Below are positions 15,496 through 22,342 of a DNA stretch of 41,170 nt, in pieces. The DNA is taken from assembly GCA_045576655.1 (NCBI GenBank), contig JAZNGW010000009.1:1-41170 (forward strand), read 5' to 3'. How positions within the stretch are numbered: the stretch's first letter is position 1; each line of letters starts with the position of its first letter. The notes below the pieces were generated by a model. That model saw only the letters and a list, made by a program, of their open reading frames with translations. It ran no database searches and was not told the DNA's origin. The stretch is from RGIG8745 sp045576655 (GTDB lineage Bacteria; Bacteroidota; Bacteroidia; Bacteroidales; Bacteroidaceae). A program made the translations under genes and the position numbers.

Positions 15496-15647
15496 GACCC
15501 CTCCCTAACCCTCCCCGGAGGGAGGGGACTGGAAAAAAACATATAAAAAAGAACACCAATAACAATTAAAGCCCTTTCACCCCAGGGAACAATTCGAGAA
15601 AATCGGATTATACGCCCCTCCATACAGGGAGGGGACGGGGGTGGGTC
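15496..15647. repeat. Inverted pair of GC-rich REP-like palindromes between pta and ackA
   Basis: The left copy (15496-15530) contains CCCCTCCC and GGGAGGGG; the right copy (15614-15647) contains CCCCTCC and GGAGGGG, then a G-rich run ending GTGGGTC. The right copy is an approximate reverse complement of the left, and each can fold alone. The sequence between is AT-rich and non-coding. Similar CCCCTCCC palindromes are common intergenic repeats in many genomes. Confidence 0.75.
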
Positions 15648-15653
15648 TTCATT

Positions 15654-16850
15654 ATGAAAATACTTGTACTGAACTGCGGAAGTTCATCAATCAAATATGC
15701 GCTCTACGACATGGATGACCAGAGCGTACTCACATCAGGAGGAATTGAAAAGATTGGCCTCCCTGACTCATTCATCAAAATCAAACTTGCTGACGGCAAG
15801 AAGGTGCAAATCGACGAGCCAATCCCTGAGCACACAAAGGGAGTAAAGTTCATCCTTCAGGTTCTCACTGAAGGCGAATACGCAGTGCTCAAGAGTCTTG
15901 ACGAACTCGATGCTGTAGGTCACCGCACTGTACACGGAGGTGAGAAGTTTAACAAGAGCGTGCTCCTCACCGACGAAGTGATGGAGGCTTTCGCTGCTTG
16001 CAACGACCTCGCACCGCTCCACAACCCTGCAAACATCAAGGGTATCAACGCTGTGAAGGAACTCCTCCCTGAGATTCCGCAGGTTGGCGTGTTCGACACT
16101 GCATTCCATCAGACAATGCCTGACTACGCATACATGTACGCTCTCCCTTACGAACTCTATAAAGACTACGGAGTGCGTCGCTACGGATTCCACGGTACAA
16201 GCCACCGCTACGTTTCTGAGCGTGTTTGCGAGTTCCTTGGCATCAAGGCTGAAGGCACAAAAATCATCACTTGCCACATCGGTAACGGCGCATCAATCGC
16301 AGCAGTTAAGGACGGCAAGTGCGTTGACACATCTATGGGTCTGACTCCACTCGAAGGTCTCGTGATGGGTACTCGCTCAGGCGACATCGACGCCGGCGCC
16401 GTGACATTCATCATGGACAAGCTCAACCTTGACACTAAGGGCATCTCTGATCTCTTGAACAAGAAGTCTGGTCTTGCTGGCGTGAGCGGACTCTCAAACG
16501 ACTTCCGCGACATCCTCGCTGGTATCGCTGAAGGCAACGAGCGCGCTCGTATCGCTAAGGAAATGTACACATACCGCATCAAGAAGTACATCGGTGAGTA
16601 CGCTGCTGCAATGGGCGGCGTGGACGTAATCCTCTTCACTGGTGGCGCTGGCGAAAATCAGTGGGACGTACGTCAGGAAGCAACAGAAGGCCTTGAGTTC
16701 ATGGGTGTCAAGATGGACAACGAGAAGAACAAGGCTTGCCGTGCAACTGAGGCTGTCATCTCTGCCGACGACTCACGCGTAAAGGTTTGCGTCATCCCTA
16801 CTGACGAGGAGCTCATGATTGCTCTTGACACCCTCGCTCTTGTAAAGTAA
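15654..16850 (+). CDS. ackA: Acetate kinase
   Basis: Makes ATP and acetate from acetyl phosphate and ADP, completing the Pta-AckA energy pathway. The 398-residue protein has the N-terminal ASKHA phosphate motif VLNCGSSSIKYALYD (4-18), HRTVHGGEKF, the FHGTSHRYVSERV motif, HIGNGASIAAVKDG, and the C-terminal LFTGGAGENQWDVR. All are typical, and no key residue appears missing. The ATG at 15654 lies directly after the right-hand REP-like palindrome. A strong terminator follows at 16881. Confidence 0.97.
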   Translation: MKILVLNCGSSSIKYALYDMDDQSVLTSGGIEKIGLPDSFIKIKLADGKKVQIDEPIPEHTKGVKFILQVLTEGEYAVLKSLDELDAVGHRTVHGGEKFNKSVLLTDEVMEAFAACNDLAPLHNPANIKGINAVKELLPEIPQVGVFDTAFHQTMPDYAYMYALPYELYKDYGVRRYGFHGTSHRYVSERVCEFLGIKAEGTKIITCHIGNGASIAAVKDGKCVDTSMGLTPLEGLVMGTRSGDIDAGAVTFIMDKLNLDTKGISDLLNKKSGLAGVSGLSNDFRDILAGIAEGNERARIAKEMYTYRIKKYIGEYAAAMGGVDVILFTGGAGENQWDVRQEATEGLEFMGVKMDNEKNKACRATEAVISADDSRVKVCVIPTDEELMIALDTLALVK

Positions 16851-16880
16851 GTCAAATTACATACTGCGTTTTATAGCATT

Positions 16881-16916
16881 AACGGAGGTTGCTCACCAGC
16901 AGCCTCCGTTTTTTTT
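16881..16916 (+). terminator. Rho-independent terminator of ackA
   Basis: AACGGAGGTTGCT (16881-16893) pairs with AGCAGCCTCCGTT (16898-16910) with one wobble, followed by a run of T to 16916. It lies 31 bp after the ackA stop. Confidence 0.95.
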
Positions 16917-17136
16917 GTATTGCTCGCAACAAACTTGACAGCACCTCGACAGAAAAACACAAAATACGAAGAAAAAACTATATAACGCAATGCGTTTTGT
17001 ATATAATGCAGTGCGTTATATACATATCACAGTGCGTTATGCACATATTGCAGTGCATTATGGAGTTTATAATGAAGAATAACATGTTTTTCACCGAGGA
17101 GTGCGAAAGTAAGTTGCGGTGTACAAACAAAAAAAG
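16917..17136. other. Gap between ackA terminator and tRNA-Val terminator
   Basis: No gene is supported. The only structure is the 4 x 21-bp array at 16981-17064. The surrounding DNA is AT-rich. Confidence 0.7.
16981..17064. repeat. Four 21-bp tandem units with odd-centred palindromes
   Basis: Units start at 16981, 17002, 17023 and 17044, each 21 bp, with the shared core GCA-N-TGCGTT. Unit 1 has AACGCA-A-TGCGTT, a perfect palindrome about one base; the others deviate by one to three bases. The layout is the same as at 11081-11164 but the sequence is unrelated. It lies between two terminators, so it is probably outside any transcript from neighbouring genes. Confidence 0.9.
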
Positions 17137-17166
17137 TCCCTGACTATTCGTTTGAATAATCAGGGA
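17137..17166 (-). terminator. Terminator of tRNA-Val
   Basis: TCCCTGA (17137-17143) pairs with TCAGGGA (17160-17166), with a further ATTC/GAAT pairing inside. A run of A at 17129-17135 gives the U tract on the minus strand, just downstream of the tRNA. Confidence 0.9.
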
Positions 17167-17183
17167 GAAAAAATATAACTACG

Positions 17184-17258
17184 TGGGCGTTGACGGATTC
17201 GAACCGCCGACCCTCTGCTTGTAAGGCAGATGCTCTGAACCAGCTGAGCTAAACGCCC
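17184..17258 (-). tRNA. tRNA-Val (anticodon UAC)
   Basis: On the minus strand the acceptor GGGCGTT pairs with AACGCCC, followed by discriminator A and no encoded CCA. The D arm contains TAGCTCAGCTGG, the anticodon loop is CTTACAA (anticodon TAC), and the T arm is the GGCGGTTCGAATCCGTC type. The gene is 75 nt and lies 74 bp downstream of asnS. Confidence 0.96.
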
Positions 17259-17332
17259 TTGCGCTTTCCGCTTTTGCTCTGCAAAGGTAGGCAAAATATG
17301 CGGAATGCACAAATATTAGTAAGCATTATTGC

Positions 17333-18733
17333 TTAGAATTCTGCAGTCTTAGGTGTGCGTGGGAACGGAATAACGTCGCGGATGTTCTGCATACCTGTCA
17401 CGAAGAGGATGAGACGCTCGAATCCGAGTCCGAAACCTCCGTGAGGGCAAGATCCGAACTTGCGTGTGTCGAGATACCACCACATGTCCTTCATCGGGAT
17501 GTTCATCTCCTCGATGCGCTCCATCAACTTACCGTAGTTCTCTTCACGAACTGAACCACCGATAATTTCGCCAATCTGAGGGAAGAGCACGTCTGTACCC
17601 TGTACAGTCTTTCCGTCCTCATTCATCTTCATATAGAACGCCTTGATTTCCTTTGGATAGTCTGTGAGGATAACAGGCTTCTTGAAGTGCTCCTCTACAA
17701 GGTAGCGCTCATGCTCACTTGCAAGGTCGCATCCCCAACTTACAGGGAACTCAAACTTGTGCCCGTTAGCAATTGCCTCTTCGAGTATCTTAATACCTTC
17801 TGTATAAGGAAGGCGTACAAATTCCGTGTCGGCAACTGAACGAAGGCGCTCAATAAGTCCGTTGTCAATCATCTTGTTGAGGAACTCAAGGTCGTCCATA
17901 CAATTGTCAAGAGCCCACTTCACGCAATACTTAATGAAATCCTCTTCAAGATCCATAAGGTCGTTGAGATCGATGAAGCACACCTCTGGTTCAATCATCC
18001 AGAACTCAGCAAGGTGGCGCGGAGTATTAGAGTTCTCGGCACGGAAAGTAGGTCCGAATGTATAAATCTGACCAAGAGCTGTAGCACCGAGCTCGCCCTC
18101 CAACTGACCGCTCACTGTGAGACTTGTTGTCTTGCCGAAGAAGTCGTCGTCATAGATGATGCTGCCGTTCTCGTCCTTCTTGAGGTCGTAGAGATTCTTT
18201 GTAGTTACCTGGAACATCTGTCCTGCTCCTTCACAGTCGGAAGCAGTGATGATAGGAGTGTGGAAGTAGAAGAATCCGCGCTCGTGGAAGAACTGGTGGA
18301 TTGCCATCGCCATGTTGTGACGAATGCGGAACACCGCACCGAATGTGTTTGTGCGAAGACGCATGTGAGCATGCTGACGCATATACTCGAAGCTCTGTCC
18401 TTTCTTCTGCATTGGATAGTCAGAGGGGCAAGTGCCGAGTACCTCGATTTCTGCAGCCTGAATTTCCACGCTCTGGCCTGCACCGATGCTCTCCACCATC
18501 TCACCAGTCACGCTAATGCACGCTCCTGTAGTGATGTCCTTGAACATCTCTGGGTCGAACTTTTCTACATCAGCAACAATCTGCACATTCTTGATTGTTG
18601 AACCATCATTAAGAGCGATAAAGTTGACAGCCTTGCTGCCGCGCTTAGTGCGCACCCATCCCTTAACATTGACCTGCGAACCATAATCCTTGCGCTGAAG
18701 CAGGTCTACTATTTTTGTTCTGCGAATAGCCAT
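17333..18733 (-). CDS. asnS: Asparaginyl-tRNA synthetase
   Basis: Class II aminoacyl-tRNA synthetase of 466 residues that charges tRNA-Asn. The N-terminal OB-fold anticodon domain (VKGWVRTKRGSKAVNFIALNDG) is followed by motif 2 (FRAENSNTPRHLAEFWMIEPE, interrupted by no gap) and a C-terminal motif 3 of the form GFGLGFERLILFVTGMQNIRD. The presence of this gene indicates direct Asn charging. The ATG at 18733 gives the expected length. tRNA-Val follows downstream and the pseudouridine synthase gene lies upstream on the same strand. Confidence 0.97.
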   Translation of the reverse strand: MAIRRTKIVDLLQRKDYGSQVNVKGWVRTKRGSKAVNFIALNDGSTIKNVQIVADVEKFDPEMFKDITTGACISVTGEMVESIGAGQSVEIQAAEIEVLGTCPSDYPMQKKGQSFEYMRQHAHMRLRTNTFGAVFRIRHNMAMAIHQFFHERGFFYFHTPIITASDCEGAGQMFQVTTKNLYDLKKDENGSIIYDDDFFGKTTSLTVSGQLEGELGATALGQIYTFGPTFRAENSNTPRHLAEFWMIEPEVCFIDLNDLMDLEEDFIKYCVKWALDNCMDDLEFLNKMIDNGLIERLRSVADTEFVRLPYTEGIKILEEAIANGHKFEFPVSWGCDLASEHERYLVEEHFKKPVILTDYPKEIKAFYMKMNEDGKTVQGTDVLFPQIGEIIGGSVREENYGKLMERIEEMNIPMKDMWWYLDTRKFGSCPHGGFGLGFERLILFVTGMQNIRDVIPFPRTPKTAEF

Positions 18734-18739
18734 TTGAAT

Positions 18740-18829
18740 TATTGAGTTTTTGATTAGTCCTACTGGTTTTACCTGCCCGATCAGACTAATTAGCCGATTC
18801 CGACTAAATAGCCAATCAAACCGGTCTGT
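18740..18829. other. Intergenic with imperfect 18-bp repeat
   Basis: Between the pseudouridine synthase gene and asnS, GACTAATTAGCC and GACTAAATAGCC recur 18 bp apart. A related GGCTAATTAGCCTAATCGG lies at about 9665-9683 upstream of argG. The function is unknown. Confidence 0.4.
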
Positions 18830-20068
18830 TTACTCGTATGCACCCATGTGGAGCATTGCCACCTCCTGCTCAGTAAGGAAGCGCCAATCGCCACGCTTGA
18901 TGCCTTTCTTAGTGAGTCCGGCAAACATTACGCGGTCGAGCTTCACAACCTTATATCCGAGCGATTCGAATATGCGGCGCACGATGCGGTTTCTGCCTGA
19001 GTGGATTTCGATACCAACCTGCTTCTTGTCTGTATCAGAAGCATAGCTGATAGCGTCGGCATGAATCTCACCGTCCTCAAGCATGATACCGTCTGCAATC
19101 TGCTTGAGATCGGCAGCCGTAACATTTTTGTCAAGGAATACATGATATATCTTCTTCTTCAGGAACTTAGGATGAGTAAGCTTTGAAGCAAGATCGCCGT
19201 CGTTAGTAAAGAGAAGCACACCCATAGTGTTGCGGTCGAGACGACCAACAGGGTAGATGCGCTCACGGCAGCAGTTCTTCACAAGCTCCATCACAGTCTT
19301 GCGCTGCTGAGGATCGTCAGAAGTCGTAACATAATCCTTTGGCTTATTGAGAAGCACGTACACCTTCTTCTCTATGCTGATAAGTTGGTCGTGGAAGTGC
19401 ACGGTATCAGTGCGCTGCACCTTTGTACCGAGTTCTGTAACGACCTCACCGTTAACGCGTACCACGCCTGCCTGAATGAACTCGTCCGCCTCACGACGTG
19501 AGCAAACGCCTGCATTAGCAAGGAACTTATTAAGACGAAGCGGTGCATTAGGGTCTTCAAGATACTCCTTGTACTCAATGCGCTTCTTCATGCTATATTT
19601 TGCGTTAGGATCGTAATTGCCTGAACGCTTGTTATATCCGCCCTGACGATTTCCGTAAGGACGCTGTCCGTTACCCTCGCCTCTGTTGTAACCGCCCTGA
19701 CGACTACCACCGCGATAGTTGTGGACATAAGTTGAGTGCTGATCGCTAAATGACGGGCGGTCGGTATTCTCATATCCGAATCCGCGAGGCTTGTTATACT
19801 GCGGACGCTGTGAATAACCTCCCTGGCGGTAACCTCCGCGCTGTTCACCCTGCTGATCTCTGTTGCCGCCATAAGGGCGCTCCTGAGAGTTGAAACGAGG
19901 ACGACGAGGACGTTCTCCGTAGCCTCCGCGATTGTTGTTGTCATAACCACGACGCTGTGCGCCATAACCATTGCCTCTGTTGTTAGAACCTCTATAACCA
20001 TCACGGCCACCAGAAGTCTCCATTCTGCTGTCGGCAGATCTGCTCTGCCATTCTTCAAAATCTTTCAT
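18830..20068 (-). CDS. rRNA pseudouridine synthase (RsuA/RluB family) with long RG/GGY-rich N-terminal tail
   Basis: Probable large-subunit rRNA pseudouridine synthase of 412 residues. Residues 1-165 are low-complexity, rich in Arg, Gly, Asn, Gln and Tyr (repeats of RGGY, RQGGY, QRPY), like RGG-type RNA-binding tails. An S4 domain follows at about 175-225 (RLNKFLANAGVCSRREAD), then the catalytic domain with the active-site aspartate in YPVGRLDRNTMGVLLFTNDG. It ends RFLTEQEVAMLHMGAYE. The exact target uridine cannot be told. The tail probably raises rRNA affinity; tails of this kind occur on Bacteroidota homologues. It lies between purB and asnS. Confidence 0.9.
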   Translation of the reverse strand: MKDFEEWQSRSADSRMETSGGRDGYRGSNNRGNGYGAQRRGYDNNNRGGYGERPRRPRFNSQERPYGGNRDQQGEQRGGYRQGGYSQRPQYNKPRGFGYENTDRPSFSDQHSTYVHNYRGGSRQGGYNRGEGNGQRPYGNRQGGYNKRSGNYDPNAKYSMKKRIEYKEYLEDPNAPLRLNKFLANAGVCSRREADEFIQAGVVRVNGEVVTELGTKVQRTDTVHFHDQLISIEKKVYVLLNKPKDYVTTSDDPQQRKTVMELVKNCCRERIYPVGRLDRNTMGVLLFTNDGDLASKLTHPKFLKKKIYHVFLDKNVTAADLKQIADGIMLEDGEIHADAISYASDTDKKQVGIEIHSGRNRIVRRIFESLGYKVVKLDRVMFAGLTKKGIKRGDWRFLTEQEVAMLHMGAYE

Positions 20069-20143
20069 TTAAAATCGTTACCTTTTTACTTAATAATGTC
20101 ATCACCATCCCTCACGGACGGTCCTGCAAATATCGTTGTTGTA

Positions 20144-21490
20144 TTAAATTCCCGTATATGAGTGAGGAGTAATCTGACGAAGTTCCGCCTTCACGCTTTC
20201 GCTCACGTCAAGTCCCTCAATAAAGTTTGCTATGCTCTCTGCAGTTATCGCCTCATTAGTACGAGTAAGCGCCTTCAGTGCCTCGTATGGATTAGGATAA
20301 GCCTCACGACGGAGCACAGTCTGTATGCCCTCGGCACATACTGCCCAGCAGTTGTCAAGGTCGCTGTTGATCGCATCTACATTGAGAAGGAGCTTGCGAA
20401 GTCCCTTAAGGGTGCTCTGGATCGAAATCACAGCGTGTCCCATCGGCACACCTACATTGCGGAGCACTGTCGAGTCAGTCAAGTCGCGCTGCAAGCGTGA
20501 AACGGGCAACTTATTGCTGAGGTGCTCCAATATAGCATTGGCGATACCGAGGTTACCTTCCGAGTTTTCAAAGTCGATAGGATTAACCTTGTGAGGCATA
20601 GCGCTTGAGCCTACCTCGCCAGCCTTAATCTTCTGCTTGAAGTATTCCATTGACACATACATCCAGAAGTCGCGATCGAGGTCTATGATGATGGTATTGA
20701 TGCGCTTCATTGCATCAAAGATTGCGCCGAGGTTGTCGTAGTTGCTTATCTGGGTAGTCCACTGTTCGCGTTCAAGTCCGAGTTTCTCGCTGACGAACTT
20801 ATTTCCGAACTCCTTCCAGTCATACGCAGGATATGCCACGCGGTGGGCGTTGTAGTTACCTGTAGCACCGCCGAACTTAGCTGTTATCTTGCATGACTTA
20901 AGCACCTTTAGCTGCTCTTCCAAGCGGTAGACAAACACCATCACTTCTTTTCCGAGACGAGTCGGCGAAGCTGGTTGCCCGTGAGTCTTAGCAAGCATGG
21001 ACACGTCGTTCCATTCTTCTGCATACTCGCGAAGCTGTGCTATAAGTTCTTCAACCAACGGATAATAGACCTCATTGAGAGCGTCTTTGATTGAAAGGGG
21101 AACGCTGGTATTGTTGATATCCTGGCTTGTAAGACCGAAGTGGATAAATTCCTTATACTCTCCGAAATTACCGATTGCGTCAAGTTTCTCCTTGATGAAG
21201 TACTCCACTGCCTTAACATCGTGGTTTGTAACCTTCTCGATGTCCTTCACTCTCTGTGCATCCTCCTCTGTGAAATTGCGATAGATGTTGCGCAATGTCT
21301 CAAAAAGGCCTTTGTCGAACGATTCCAACTGAGGAAGCGGCAATTCGCAAAGCGTAATGAAGTATTCAATCTCAACTCGCACGCGATACTTAATCAATGC
21401 GTACTCTGAAAAAAACGGCGCCAAACCTTCGGTTTTGCTCCTGTATCTGCCGTCAATAGGCGATACGGCAGTCAATGCATCAAGTTTCAT
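20144..21490 (-). CDS. purB: Adenylosuccinate lyase
   Basis: Fumarase/aspartase-superfamily lyase of 448 residues acting twice in purine synthesis: on SAICAR and on adenylosuccinate, releasing fumarate. It begins LTAVSPIDGRYRSKTEGLAPFFSEYALI, written here with normal family wording, and carries the flexible signature loop SSAMPHKVNPIDFENSEGN near residues 295-315 and the THGQPASPTRLGKE motif. The length matches the longer PurB subgroup. The start is ATG. A -7-like box (TACATTTG at 21562-21569, minus strand) lies about 72 bp upstream. Confidence 0.96.
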   Translation of the reverse strand: MKLDALTAVSPIDGRYRSKTEGLAPFFSEYALIKYRVRVEIEYFITLCELPLPQLESFDKGLFETLRNIYRNFTEEDAQRVKDIEKVTNHDVKAVEYFIKEKLDAIGNFGEYKEFIHFGLTSQDINNTSVPLSIKDALNEVYYPLVEELIAQLREYAEEWNDVSMLAKTHGQPASPTRLGKEVMVFVYRLEEQLKVLKSCKITAKFGGATGNYNAHRVAYPAYDWKEFGNKFVSEKLGLEREQWTTQISNYDNLGAIFDAMKRINTIIIDLDRDFWMYVSMEYFKQKIKAGEVGSSAMPHKVNPIDFENSEGNLGIANAILEHLSNKLPVSRLQRDLTDSTVLRNVGVPMGHAVISIQSTLKGLRKLLLNVDAINSDLDNCWAVCAEGIQTVLRREAYPNPYEALKALTRTNEAITAESIANFIEGLDVSESVKAELRQITPHSYTGI

Positions 21491-21561
21491 GTATTATTGT
21501 TATAATCGATTATTTTTTGTCCTATATGTCCGCGCGCATCCCTGCGCCGCCGAATATTCTG

Positions 21562-21569
21562 CAAATGTA
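21562..21569 (-). promoter_or_regulatory. Probable -7 box of purB
   Basis: On the minus strand TACATTTG fits TAnnTTTG, 72 bp before the purB ATG. No good -33 box is seen. Confidence 0.4.
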
Positions 21570-21610
21570 CTCTTTTTCCCTGAAATAACTGGTGCAGAAC
21601 GAAAAAGATT

Positions 21611-21988
21611 TCATCCGCCTTTTTCCTTCTTTATCTGCGCTGGTATTCTGAAGGCTGTGTAAACCTCCAAAACCACGAACACCATAAAAGGAATGAGCCA
21701 TGCCGTAGAGCGCAAGTACATCCCCAGATAAAATCCTGGGGGCAGATACATCACCACTGCAGAGAGCAGCAAGACTATTGAGCCAAGGGTGCGCTGTCCG
21801 TAAAGACGGGCCAGCACTATGCTGCCCTTCTCACTTTTCTCGCTCAAGCGCCCTATAACGAAAATCGTAGCTCCCGCTGCATACAGATAGTCCGCAATGT
21901 CCGTTCCTGTTATCCAGAGCATTGCACCAACTATGACAAGCACTTCGCCCACGCAGGATATAATGTTATAAATCTTATTCTTTTCCAT
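21611..21988 (-). CDS. Small integral membrane protein, unknown function
   Basis: A 125-residue protein with about four hydrophobic segments: IISCVGEVLVIVGAMLWITG, YLYAAGATIFVIG, SIVLLLSAVVMYLPPG and WLIPFMVFVVLEVYTAF. It is probably an inner-membrane protein. I do not recognise a named family beyond conserved small membrane proteins in Bacteroidales. The ATG at 21988 is 5 bp after the divIC-like stop, so the two are translationally linked; a TTG 9 bp upstream would overlap that stop and is less likely. The pair follows rho in the same direction. Confidence 0.75.
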   Translation of the reverse strand: MEKNKIYNIISCVGEVLVIVGAMLWITGTDIADYLYAAGATIFVIGRLSEKSEKGSIVLARLYGQRTLGSIVLLLSAVVMYLPPGFYLGMYLRSTAWLIPFMVFVVLEVYTAFRIPAQIKKEKGG

Positions 21989-21993
21989 TAGCG

Positions 21994-22296
21994 TCAATCC
22001 TCCTCAACGTCTTCAATCACAAAAACGTCCTCATTGTCTGCCTTCATGTAATACCTTTCACGCGCAATTTCCTTGATTGCTTCCGGTTCTTGTTCAAGTC
22101 GGCGCAGAGTTTCCTTGTCTGTATCGAACTTTTCATTCAGTTCGCTGATTTCACCTTCAAGACGACGTATTTCGGCTTTATGCGAACAGCGGTTCACAAG
22201 GCTGCTTTCACCGAGAAAACCGATACACACGCCAAACACAATTAATGCCAGGGGGTATTTTCCCTTCAGCAGAATATTTTTCAGTTTAGGAGACAT
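21994..22296 (-). CDS. FtsB/DivIC-type septum formation initiator
   Basis: A 100-residue bitopic membrane protein: a short basic cytoplasmic start, one transmembrane helix at about 14-31 (YPLALIVFGVCIGFLGESSL), then a coiled coil (about 37-70, EIRRLEGEISELNEKFDTDK) and the family ending PEAIKEIARERYYMKADNEDVFVI. DivIC/FtsB proteins bridge early and late divisome components in the periplasm. The size and layout fit well. It lies between rho and the small membrane protein, after an octanucleotide array. Confidence 0.88.
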   Translation of the reverse strand: MSPKLKNILLKGKYPLALIVFGVCIGFLGESSLVNRCSHKAEIRRLEGEISELNEKFDTDKETLRRLEQEPEAIKEIARERYYMKADNEDVFVIEDVEED

Positions 22297-22302
22297 TATT
22301 TC

Positions 22303-22340
22303 AGGAGTTAAGGAGTTAAGGAGTTAAGAAGTTAAGAAGT
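22303..22340. repeat. Octanucleotide tandem array between rho and divIC-like gene
   Basis: Three copies of AGGAGTTA are followed by AGAAGTTA and a partial unit. It occupies nearly the whole gap between the rho stop and the next start. Confidence 0.85.
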
Positions 22341-22342
22341 CT

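Noticed and set aside
16889..17143. 84-residue plus-strand frame across the second 21-bp array
   Set aside because: It begins inside the ackA terminator and consists largely of the translated tandem repeat.
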